Shown in pieces: positions 26,665-34,648 of a stretch of 64,000 nt of DNA (its first letter is position 1; every line of letters starts with the position of its first letter). The notes under the pieces are model-generated. The model was not told the origin of the DNA and did no database searches. It was given only the letters and a program-made list of their open reading frames with translations. The translations under genes and the position numbers were made by a program. This DNA is from Gammaproteobacteria bacterium (GTDB taxonomy: Bacteria > Pseudomonadota > Gammaproteobacteria > DSM-16500), in NCBI GenBank assembly GCA_031291255.1, contig JARLJN010000074.1, positions 1 to 64,000 of the forward strand, written 5' to 3'.

Positions 26665-27855
26665 TTACTTACGATAAGCTGATATAACTTTTTTCACTGC
26701 AATAATTGTTTCTTGAATATCTTTATCTGACATTCCAGGCCACATAGGCAAACTAATAATTCTTTCATATAATTTTTCAGCGATAGGCCACTGTCCTTTT
26801 GTATAACCAAGATTCTGATAATAAGAATGCCATGGGACAGGAATGTAATGAACGTTCACACCAATATTTTCAGCTCGTAATGCATGAAAAATTTGTCCTC
26901 TATTGACAGTTAAACATTCCAAAACTAGCTGTACTACATAAAGATGCCAAGAAGATTCACATTCAGGCAGTGTAACAGGTGTTATAATTTCTGGATAATC
27001 GATAAATGCAGCTGTATACATCGCTGCAATTTCACGTCTACGTTGTACCCAAAGATTGAGTTTTTTTAATTGTGAAATTCCTAATGCACTTTGTATGTCT
27101 GTTAACCGGTAATTAAATCCCAGATCAGTCATATCATACATAAATGATCCAGCTTCTTCGCGTTGCTTATGATCTAGCGTGATACCATGATTACGAAATG
27201 CACGCATTTTTGCGGCAAATTTAGCATCATCTGTGGCAATCATACCACCCTCTCCTGTAGTGATATGTTTCACAGGATGAAAACTAAATGTAGTCATGTC
27301 AGCTAACGACCCCACCTTGCGATTTTTATAAGTTGCACCTAAAGAATGTGCAGCATCTTCTACTACAATTAAATTATGCTTATCAGCTATGGCTTTAATT
27401 TCATTAAAATCTGCAGGATGCCCAGCAAAATCGACAGCAATAATCGCTTTCGTTTTTTTATTAATACTTTCTTCAATTTTATTATGATCAATATTGTAAG
27501 TGTCAGCACGAATATCGACAAATTTAACTGTTCCACCCAAATAACGAACTACATTGGCTGTAGCTACAAAAGTAAATGGCGTAGTAATGACTTCTGAGCC
27601 TGGTGCGACTCCTGCAGCAAATAATGCCGTATGTAGAGCAGCCGTTCCACTATTCACAGCAATAGCATATTTTGCATCCACTGATTCTGCAAATTGTGCC
27701 TCAAACTCAGAAACCTTAGGGCCTGTAGTCAGCCAATCTGAATTCAAAACTTCCATAACAGTTTCTATGTCCGCCTTACTTATAGATTGTCGACCATAAG
27801 CCAGCATTTTTTCTCGTACAGGGACACCACCTTCAATTGCTAGCTTATTCAACAT
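26665..27855 (-). CDS. pseC: DegT/DnrJ/EryC1 aminotransferase, PseC-like
   Basis: PLP-dependent nucleotide-sugar aminotransferase of 396 residues. YGRQSISKADIE, SDWLTTGPKVSEFE, VNSGTAALH, the PLP Lys in SFHPVKHITTGEGG and VHYIPVPWHSYYQNLGY match PseC (UDP-4-amino-4,6-dideoxy-L-AltNAc synthesis) better than perosamine synthases. PseH- and PseG-like genes lie upstream on the same strand and a PseB start is at the window's end. GDP-perosamine synthase remains possible since gmd is near. It is a single-gene unit after interruption by an inverted methyltransferase gene. Confidence 0.78.
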   Translation of the reverse strand: MLNKLAIEGGVPVREKMLAYGRQSISKADIETVMEVLNSDWLTTGPKVSEFEAQFAESVDAKYAIAVNSGTAALHTALFAAGVAPGSEVITTPFTFVATANVVRYLGGTVKFVDIRADTYNIDHNKIEESINKKTKAIIAVDFAGHPADFNEIKAIADKHNLIVVEDAAHSLGATYKNRKVGSLADMTTFSFHPVKHITTGEGGMIATDDAKFAAKMRAFRNHGITLDHKQREEAGSFMYDMTDLGFNYRLTDIQSALGISQLKKLNLWVQRRREIAAMYTAAFIDYPEIITPVTLPECESSWHLYVVQLVLECLTVNRGQIFHALRAENIGVNVHYIPVPWHSYYQNLGYTKGQWPIAEKLYERIISLPMWPGMSDKDIQETIIAVKKVISAYRK

Positions 27856-27962
27856 TTGTATTATCTTCCTTAGAATGCTATTGGAACAAAACTTACAAGA
27901 CCATACTGAAGAGCGGCTTGAAATTCAAGCGTGCAAAGAGATTTAAGATAAAAAAATTATCT

Positions 27963-27991
27963 TTGACCATATACGTTTGAGGATTTACTAT
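27963..27991 (+). promoter_or_regulatory. Candidate sigma70-type promoter for the FkbM gene
   Basis: TTGACC (27963-27968), a 17-nt spacer and TACTAT (27986-27991) resemble -35 and -10 boxes. It lies about 60 nt upstream of the FkbM start at 28054. Sequence match only. Confidence 0.35.
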
Positions 27992-28053
27992 TGCAAATCG
28001 TTCTGAGATGAAATCGATTAGTTCAGAAAAGCAACCCCAAGAAGGAACTTATA

Positions 28054-28917
28054 ATGTATAAAATACATGAATGGTTAGATGAAAAAATTGCTACGCATTT
28101 AAATGGTACTGCCATGATTGACGTAGGTGCTTACCACGGTGATTTTACAGAACGACTACTCTCAACAAAAAATATTACTAAATCCCATTTATTTGAACCC
28201 AATACAGAACATTACAATTATTTGGAAAATAAATTTGCTGATAACAAAAATATTTCCATATATCCATATGCATTAGGTAATGAAATGGGTATAAAAAACT
28301 TTAATTGTAGTCAAGATGATGCAACTGGCTCTTTACTTCAATACCATGACAAATACCATCATGAAAACTCAGGCAAAACCGTTAGATCTTTCTCTGTTGA
28401 TGTCACTACTTTAGATGATGTTTATGCTAAATATTTTCCTAATGATAGGATAGGTCTTATTAAAATTGACACTCAAGGTTTTGATTTAGAAGTGCTGAAA
28501 GGAGCTGAAAAATTAATTAAGGAACAAAAACCTTGGCTAGTAATAGAATTAAATTTTTTACCTTTCTATGCCTCTCAAGCACCTATCAATTCTATCTTTA
28601 ATTGGTTAGTCAATGCTGGATATAGTCTTGGTGGATTCTTCAATGATCATTACTCTAAAGACAAATGGCTTGCCTTTGCTGATGGAATATTCATTCCTGA
28701 AAATACCATTAATACGGTCATAGAACCATTCACAACTAAAGCATTTTCAGAAGATCTTTTAGAGCAAAACAAATATCTTGAAAATGTTTGTGAAGAAAGA
28801 TTAGCTTTAATTAATGATCTGCACACGGAAGCGGTAAATCGTCTCAACATTATAAATAATTTAAATAAGCAATCTGATAAACAGAAAAAAACAGAAAAAA
28901 AATGGTATCAATTTTAA
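28054..28917 (+). CDS. FkbM-family methyltransferase with coiled-coil tail
   Basis: 287 residues. The SAM domain starts MIDVGAYHGDFTERLL near 22 and has LIKIDTQGFDLEVLKGAE near 150, both FkbM hallmarks. The last 55 residues are hydrophilic and heptad-like, with repeated ERLALINDL and RLNIINNL units. The same ERLxxIxxL units end the FkbM protein at 30.7-31.6 kb and precede the GT2 domain of the next one. It would O-methylate a sugar of the chain. It sits alone on the plus strand, inside the minus-strand pse genes, and has a good ribosome site (AAGGA). Confidence 0.82.
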   Translation: MYKIHEWLDEKIATHLNGTAMIDVGAYHGDFTERLLSTKNITKSHLFEPNTEHYNYLENKFADNKNISIYPYALGNEMGIKNFNCSQDDATGSLLQYHDKYHHENSGKTVRSFSVDVTTLDDVYAKYFPNDRIGLIKIDTQGFDLEVLKGAEKLIKEQKPWLVIELNFLPFYASQAPINSIFNWLVNAGYSLGGFFNDHYSKDKWLAFADGIFIPENTINTVIEPFTTKAFSEDLLEQNKYLENVCEERLALINDLHTEAVNRLNIINNLNKQSDKQKKTEKKWYQF

Positions 28918-28945
28918 TATAAAACGACATAATTTAGTTTAGAGA

Positions 28946-28979
28946 GATGGGTTAAGGTGTAAACACACCCTATCCCATC
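28946..28979. terminator. Interrupted hairpin between convergent genes
   Basis: GATGGG ... CCCATC with an inner GGTGT-AAAC-ACACC stem. It lies between the ends of the FkbM gene and the pseH-like gene and could terminate both. There is no long T-run, so strength is uncertain. Confidence 0.45.
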
Positions 28980-28993
28980 CTACACAGTACAGT

Positions 28994-29449
28994 CTATCCT
29001 ACGTCTTTTTCATAAACCTGCATTTTCAAATTAAATCCTGCTTTATCAAAAACACGCGCTGATGCAATATTATTTGCTAATACCTTACCCCGTAAGATTT
29101 TAATTTCGGGAAGGTTTAGCTTAATCCAATCTGTACCCGCTAATAATATTTTTGTTCCCAGTCCTTTACCACTCAATGCTGGTGATACATATATACTTAT
29201 CTCAGCCTGACTAGAAACAAGATCATATCGCAACACACCTACGGGGTTTCCACACTGTTCTGCAATTAATAAATATCGATTATGCATTTTTAAACTTTGT
29301 TCAAACCACTTGATATGGTCTAATTTATTTAAAGGGCTAGGATCAAAGGAGTAACGCCTCGTTTCAGGCGCATTACGCCATTCAAATACTATTTCTGCAT
29401 CAAGCGAGACTGCGGGTCTTAACGTAATAGTTTCCACTTTCATCTCCAT
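28994..29449 (-). CDS. pseH: GNAT acetyltransferase, PseH-like
   Basis: 151-residue GNAT N-acetyltransferase. TLRPAVSLDAEIVFEWRN at the N-terminus and YSFDPSPLNKLDHIKWFE are typical of PseH, which acetylates the 4-amino group of the PseC product. The acetyl-CoA loop is in LSGKGLGTKILLAG near 103; NNIASARVFDKAGF is the usual C-terminal GNAT motif. It is 9 nt downstream of the PseG-like gene. Pathway role is inferred from this link. Confidence 0.8.
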   Translation of the reverse strand: MEMKVETITLRPAVSLDAEIVFEWRNAPETRRYSFDPSPLNKLDHIKWFEQSLKMHNRYLLIAEQCGNPVGVLRYDLVSSQAEISIYVSPALSGKGLGTKILLAGTDWIKLNLPEIKILRGKVLANNIASARVFDKAGFNLKMQVYEKDVG

Positions 29450-29458
29450 TTGAAATTA

Positions 29459-30547
29459 TTACAGCTTCATCATCTCAGTGACTACTCGATTTACACCTAA
29501 GCCATCTACCAGAGCCATTCCTGCTTGACTCATCATTATGAGTTGTTCAGGATCAGCAATTATTTCATTTAGCCTTTGAGCAATTTTATCTTTGCTTAAA
29601 TTACCGAGATCACCTAAGTACTCTATTATATTTGCAGAAACTCCCTGCTTAATTAATTCTTCTTGATTGTTTGCAGTTTGAATAACTAAGCTAGGCAAGC
29701 CTAAACAACAACGCTCCCATGTAGTACCGCCACCGGCACCAATCGCTAAGTCAGCATTTCCCATTATTTCAGCCATATTTTTAGCTCCGTAATGAAAATG
29801 ATAATTTTGATGATCTTCACACCACTTTTGAATCTCATTTTTATGCTGACTGGCTGCCCCTACTACAACATCAACTTGCAAAGATGAACATTTTGAAAGA
29901 TAAATAGCCTCTAAAACCTTTTGTGTGCCATTACTCGCATCAGTACCACCTAAACTCACCATTAAGCGCTCTACTTTTCCATCTCGGTTGATTATTTTTT
30001 TTCTAGCTTCGTTAAATTCTGGCCTCATTAACGCAAAATATGGGCCCAGTAGTTTTTTGCAATAATCCGTAACTAACCCGACATATCGATTCATACTATC
30101 GGCAGAGTAATTCTGATCGAGCAAAAGGTCACAATCATGTGCCCTATCAGCCAAATCATCGATAATCATTATTTTTTTTACATAAGGGCGACAAGCGGCT
30201 TCCCAGTTATCATCTATTCCATAGTGATCCACTACTAACCAATCAATTTGTTTCATCTTCGCTAAATACGATAAAGTCTGTTGTAAATCTACTTCTTTTG
30301 ACTCGCCTAACCATTGCTGATACTGAGAAAGTACACGAAGCTGCTTTTGTAATCGAATATCATATGGTAGTTCAATAACTGTAAAGTTTTTATCTTTGAG
30401 AGCAAAAATATAATTACCAGGCATATCACGACAGATAAAATCAACATTATGACCTTTATCACGCAAGACATCAGCCAAGGCCATACATCGCATGATATGG
30501 CCTATCCCCATAACATGTGAGGAATCTACTCTGAATACTATATTCAT
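29459..30547 (-). CDS. pseG: PseG-like UDP-sugar hydrolase
   Basis: 362-residue GT-B-fold protein starting MNIVFRVDSSHVMGIGHIMR, in which the GxGHxxRC His is the catalytic base of PseG (removal of UDP from UDP-2,4-diacetamido-trideoxy-altrose). DHYGIDDNWE, LLDQNY, LMVSLGGTDASNGT and GAGGGTTWERCCLGLPS near 270 agree with the family. It is the first gene of a two-gene unit with the PseH-like gene. PseI and PseF are not in the window and must lie elsewhere if the pathway is complete. Confidence 0.85.
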   Translation of the reverse strand: MNIVFRVDSSHVMGIGHIMRCMALADVLRDKGHNVDFICRDMPGNYIFALKDKNFTVIELPYDIRLQKQLRVLSQYQQWLGESKEVDLQQTLSYLAKMKQIDWLVVDHYGIDDNWEAACRPYVKKIMIIDDLADRAHDCDLLLDQNYSADSMNRYVGLVTDYCKKLLGPYFALMRPEFNEARKKIINRDGKVERLMVSLGGTDASNGTQKVLEAIYLSKCSSLQVDVVVGAASQHKNEIQKWCEDHQNYHFHYGAKNMAEIMGNADLAIGAGGGTTWERCCLGLPSLVIQTANNQEELIKQGVSANIIEYLGDLGNLSKDKIAQRLNEIIADPEQLIMMSQAGMALVDGLGVNRVVTEMMKL

Positions 30548-30723
30548 ATACCACTATAACTTTTTGAAAAGGGATATTGCTTTGTTGACAAGTATAAACA
30601 TAAAACTCAAACATCCCAAGATTTACGCTAATACCATAAGCAAATAATTTTTGAATTTAATAAGATTATGCTATTCTTCACACTCAAAATATTCAGTGCA
30701 TAATTAAAGGTGAAGGAGCACAA

Positions 30724-31635
30724 ATGTCGAATACTAACGATCAAGATCTTTTATACCATCAGGATACTGATTTTGAATTAATTGAGTTGCTTCTACCCTT
30801 TGTACAACAAAAATCTTTTCTTGATATAGGTGCTGAAAAAGGATCATTCACAAGATTTCTCGCCTCTAAAGGATTCCTAGGAGGATTTTTTGAACCATTA
30901 CCTGCTTTTGCACCAGAGCTACAAGCTATTGCAGATGAAACCAACTGCAAATTTTTTACATATGCAGTCGATTCCAAAGACGGCACCGCTGATTTTTTTA
31001 CTGCCTTTGATCACGATGATAATCCTACAACTTACTTTTCCACTATGCATCCACTCACCGATGATGAACGCATAACTCATAAAAAAACAACCACAGTGAC
31101 CTGCAGAAGTTTAGATAGCTTATTAGAAGAAGGTTTAATTAATAAAAGCATAGGGGTACTCAAGGTCGACACTGAAGGAAATGATTTGAATGTACTAAAA
31201 GGCATGAAAAATATTGAGACTGAAGTCCTTATGTGTGAATATTTTATGCCAGGCATTTATTCTGGCTGGGAGCTAGGTCATCCGCTAGGCTTAATTAACG
31301 AGGCAAAACAACTGGGTTTTAATAACTACATAGCCATAAAACGCATTGAAGAGTTTGAACTTGTTTCGGTTAATAATAATGAATTTATTAATAAACAATG
31401 GGGCAACCTAATCTTTATCAACGATAATATCTTTAAGGTGGCCAAAGAAAAAATTAACAACTTCATAGCAAAAAAAGAAGTTAAATTGATTAGAGATTTT
31501 TTAGCTGTTACAGGAAATTTAAAAGCCATTAGCCAAGAAAGATTAGACGTAATCAATAATCTCAAACAAATTTGTGATGAACGATTAACATTAATCAATA
31601 GACTTCATAATGAATTAAATGGTGTATCAAACTAA
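30724..31635 (+). CDS. FkbM-family methyltransferase with coiled-coil tail
   Basis: 303 residues. SAM-binding FLDIGAEKGSFTRFLA is near 38 and LKVDTEGNDLNVLKGM near 148. The last 50 residues form a predicted coiled coil with ERLDVINNL and ERLTLINRL, the same units as in the FkbM at 28.1 kb. A strong ribosome site (GGTGAAGGAG) precedes the ATG. It begins a plus-strand run of four genes. It probably methylates a polysaccharide hydroxyl; the tail may bind the neighbouring glycosyltransferase that carries a matching unit. Confidence 0.82.
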   Translation: MSNTNDQDLLYHQDTDFELIELLLPFVQQKSFLDIGAEKGSFTRFLASKGFLGGFFEPLPAFAPELQAIADETNCKFFTYAVDSKDGTADFFTAFDHDDNPTTYFSTMHPLTDDERITHKKTTTVTCRSLDSLLEEGLINKSIGVLKVDTEGNDLNVLKGMKNIETEVLMCEYFMPGIYSGWELGHPLGLINEAKQLGFNNYIAIKRIEEFELVSVNNNEFINKQWGNLIFINDNIFKVAKEKINNFIAKKEVKLIRDFLAVTGNLKAISQERLDVINNLKQICDERLTLINRLHNELNGVSN

Positions 31636-31723
31636 GCATTTCAATTCAAACCATGGAAGAAATCAAACAACAAATAATTCAGGTAAATTAAATGTTGATT
31701 TAATTTCACAAAGGAAATTATGT

Positions 31724-32944
31724 ATGACAGATACAACCCGAGATCAAAATAGAAATCTTTACCCTATTGATCCACTTGCTCTTCCTGTCTCAACCAATCC
31801 TTTAGTAGATACTAATTCATGTACAGAATCTCATATCAAAATAGAAAAAATGCTAGCTTCACTAAAGCAAAGTAATACAGAGATTCGACAAGAATTTGAA
31901 TCTTTAGCATTATCAGTTAATCAAAGCCTTAAACGAATAGAAGACACCTATCAAAAAGCTGAAAATATATACAGACAAATTAATGATGAAAGATTAAACG
32001 TAATCGGCCAATTAAAAATGGCTCTCATAGCTTATCGATTAGCTAGTATAGGTGAAAAAATAAAATCATTTTGGCGGCCTCGTATAGGTAAATTGAATCA
32101 ATATCCAGCACGACCGCTGGTGATTAAAAAACAATATCAAGATAAAATCCCTCTCATTAACACTCCAACGATTTCACTTGTTACACCCTCTTTCAACCAA
32201 GGTGAATTTATTGAAAGAACCATTTTAAGTGTTATTGAACAAAAATATCCTGCACTTGAATATATTATTCAAGATGGCGGCTCAAATGATAACACCCAGG
32301 AAGTCATTCAAAAATATGCGTCTTCTTTGAAATATTGGGACTCCCAAAAAGATAACGGCCAGTCACATGCACTCAACTTGGGATTTGAACATGCTACGGG
32401 TGAGATCATGGCTTATCTTAATTCTGATGATATTTTATTGCCCGGCACATTAGCGTATGTAGCAAACTATTTTACTAGCAATCCAAATATTGATGTTATT
32501 TATGGTCATAGAATATTAATTGATGAGCATGACCACGAAATTGGCCGATGGGTTTTACCACCGCACAATTCTAAGGTATTAAAATGGGCTGATTATATCC
32601 CTCAAGAGACATTATTTTGGCGGAAAAGCATTTGGGATAAAGCTGGTGCACAGATTGACGAAAGCTTTAAGTTTGCCATGGATTGGGATTTGTTGTTACG
32701 ATTCCAAAAGGCTGGCGCACGGTTTGCACGCTTGCCGCGCTTTCTAGGCGCATTCCGTATACACTCTCATCAAAAAACATCTGCTCAAATTTCAAAAGTT
32801 GGAGTGGATGAAATGCACCGCTTACGGACAAGATCTCATGGGCGCCAAGTATCTCACATTGAAATTAAGAGAAATATTATTCCTTATTTAATTAAGCATA
32901 TTATTTTTCATAAATTATACAAAATAGGTATTCTACGTTATTAA
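31724..32944 (+). CDS. Glycosyltransferase family 2 with N-terminal coiled coil
   Basis: 406 residues using the ATG with AAGGA 8 nt upstream; an earlier ATG inside the preceding gene is less likely. Residues about 45-110 are coiled-coil-like with one ERLNVIGQL unit shared with the adjacent FkbM proteins. The GT2 domain follows: SLVTPSFNQGEFIERTILSV, IQDGGSNDNT, NGQSHALNLGF and YLNSDDILLPG with the NSDD metal site, MDWDLLLRF and a basic C-terminal end. It is closely like the GT2 at 24.2 kb. It is cytoplasmic and adds one sugar of the chain. Confidence 0.86.
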   Translation: MTDTTRDQNRNLYPIDPLALPVSTNPLVDTNSCTESHIKIEKMLASLKQSNTEIRQEFESLALSVNQSLKRIEDTYQKAENIYRQINDERLNVIGQLKMALIAYRLASIGEKIKSFWRPRIGKLNQYPARPLVIKKQYQDKIPLINTPTISLVTPSFNQGEFIERTILSVIEQKYPALEYIIQDGGSNDNTQEVIQKYASSLKYWDSQKDNGQSHALNLGFEHATGEIMAYLNSDDILLPGTLAYVANYFTSNPNIDVIYGHRILIDEHDHEIGRWVLPPHNSKVLKWADYIPQETLFWRKSIWDKAGAQIDESFKFAMDWDLLLRFQKAGARFARLPRFLGAFRIHSHQKTSAQISKVGVDEMHRLRTRSHGRQVSHIEIKRNIIPYLIKHIIFHKLYKIGILRY

Positions 32945-32969
32945 AAATATATATTAAGAGCTACATATC

Positions 32970-33761
32970 ATGGAAAATAGTATTAAAAGGACAGCTAAAC
33001 GTATTTTTGCATCCCGTAATAAAAATATAACTGATCTCGACAGCCCTGATCGTTTTTGGGAAATTCGCAATACCATTAAAAAAAAATCAGCACTGCATTA
33101 TTTATATCTAGAAGTATATAAAAAATATCTAGACTGCATAAAACGCTCTCCATCAGGAAAAATTGTGGAAATCGGTTCAGGGGCAGGATTTGTTAAAGAA
33201 CTTATCCCAAACATCATAACAACAGATATAGTAGCGTATTCCGGAATCGACAAAACATTAGATGCAACAAAAATGGATTTTCTTGATTGCAGCCTTTCTT
33301 GTATTTGTATGTTTAACGTATTACACCACATACCTAATACTCCTGCTTTTTTTCAAGAAGCCTTGCGTTGCTTAGCACCTGGAGGTCGTTTATTTATGGT
33401 TGAGCCATACCCAGGTTGGATAGGTGCATTAGTTTATCGTTATTTACATCACGAACCCTATGATCCTCACGTTAAGCAATGGGAATTTGAATCTAAAGGT
33501 CCAGTATCTGATGCTAATAACGCTTTGCCTTATGTTATTTTTGAGCGTGATATAAAAAAATTCAGATTGTTATTCCCTGATTTTTCTATTGAACGTTTTG
33601 AAACACATACACCCTTACGATATTGGCTTGCTGGAGGATTAAAAAAATGGTCTCTATTACCTAGTTGGGTATTTAATTTCGCTACATGGGTAGACCGAAA
33701 ACTAATACAGATTTCGCCTAAATTTGGCAGTTTTGTAAATATTGAATTGGTGAAAAGATGA
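32970..33761 (+). CDS. Class I SAM-dependent methyltransferase
   Basis: 263 residues. KIVEIGSGAGFVKEL is motif I near 64, MFNVLHHIPNTPAFF near 113 and LAPGGRLFMVEPYPG near 134 correspond to motifs of the Methyltransf_11 type. The C-terminal half has several aromatic residues and RYWLAGGLKKWSLL, and may touch the membrane. It overlaps the next FkbM gene by 4 nt (ATGA). Acceptor unknown. Confidence 0.8.
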   Translation: MENSIKRTAKRIFASRNKNITDLDSPDRFWEIRNTIKKKSALHYLYLEVYKKYLDCIKRSPSGKIVEIGSGAGFVKELIPNIITTDIVAYSGIDKTLDATKMDFLDCSLSCICMFNVLHHIPNTPAFFQEALRCLAPGGRLFMVEPYPGWIGALVYRYLHHEPYDPHVKQWEFESKGPVSDANNALPYVIFERDIKKFRLLFPDFSIERFETHTPLRYWLAGGLKKWSLLPSWVFNFATWVDRKLIQISPKFGSFVNIELVKR

Positions 33762-34600
33762 ATATCTCAAATAAATGTACAGAAATACTGTTATGGTTAT
33801 ATAAGACAAGCAACCGTATGGGTTGGCTGGATTCGCAGTTCATTCAATCACTCTATATATCATCTTATTTTAAATATAAAAAATTTATTGAAGACCCCTA
33901 CTCCAGACTCGTTAAACATCACAGCAATCTATTTAAAAACGGTCATATTCTTGATATAGGTGCCAACATAGGATACACATCTTTTGTATTTTCAAAAGCA
34001 CTAGGCAACACGTATAATATATTTGCTTTCGAACCAGAATATAAAAATATGAAAATCTTAAAGCTAGTCAGTCAACAATATGGTTTTATTAAAAAATTAA
34101 TTCCAATATCTGCAGCTGTAGGAGATAAAGAGGGTGAAATTGAATTGTGGCGTAATGAATCACACAATGGAGATCATCGCATTTTAACGGATGAACTGAA
34201 AAAAACCCTTAAAGGCAGTATTAAAACTCAAAAAATTTCTGTTGTCAGTATTGATAACTATTTAAAAAATTACAGGAATTCTTCTCCAGTTTCTTTTATT
34301 AAAATTGATGTGCAAGGTTATGAGTTAGCAGTATGCAAAGGCATGCAAGAAACGTTAACTAACAATCCTAATGCTGTCATAGGGTTTGAGTATTGCCCTA
34401 GCATAATAAAATCACTGGGCTTTGATCCTCATGAACTTTTAGAATTTTTTCAAAAAAAGAATTTTAATTTTTATTTCTTAAATAAGAAAAATTTACTTGA
34501 AACATTTGATGTTAATAAAACCGATATGCTGCTTCCCAAAAAACCGCATGATTATATAGATATACTTTGCTCTCAAAGAGATTTACTGCGTGTTAATTAA
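33758..34600 (+). CDS. FkbM-family methyltransferase
   Basis: 280 residues. ILDIGANIGYTSFVF near 66, FAFEPEYKNMK near 92 and FIKIDVQGYELAVCKGM near 180 are FkbM motifs. Unlike the two other FkbM proteins it has no coiled-coil tail. It is the last gene of the run and its start overlaps the previous methyltransferase, so the two probably work on the same or adjacent positions. A perfect hairpin follows. Confidence 0.83.
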   Translation: MNISNKCTEILLWLYKTSNRMGWLDSQFIQSLYISSYFKYKKFIEDPYSRLVKHHSNLFKNGHILDIGANIGYTSFVFSKALGNTYNIFAFEPEYKNMKILKLVSQQYGFIKKLIPISAAVGDKEGEIELWRNESHNGDHRILTDELKKTLKGSIKTQKISVVSIDNYLKNYRNSSPVSFIKIDVQGYELAVCKGMQETLTNNPNAVIGFEYCPSIIKSLGFDPHELLEFFQKKNFNFYFLNKKNLLETFDVNKTDMLLPKKPHDYIDILCSQRDLLRVN

Positions 34601-34607
34601 ATTTTCT

Positions 34608-34640
34608 CAACACTAGCTCTTTATCGAAGAGCTAGTGTTG
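34608..34640. terminator. Bidirectional hairpin terminator
   Basis: A perfect 14-bp stem (CAACACTAGCTCTT / AAGAGCTAGTGTTG) around a 5-nt loop lies between two convergent genes that end 8 nt to each side. A-rich and T-rich flanks support intrinsic termination in both directions. Confidence 0.75.
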
Positions 34641-34648
34641 CTAATTTA

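Noticed and set aside
26665..27855. GDP-perosamine synthase as the function of the aminotransferase
   Set aside because: gmd is near, but the YGRQSI, SDWLTTGP and C-terminal motifs and the linked PseH/PseG genes fit PseC better. Not excluded.
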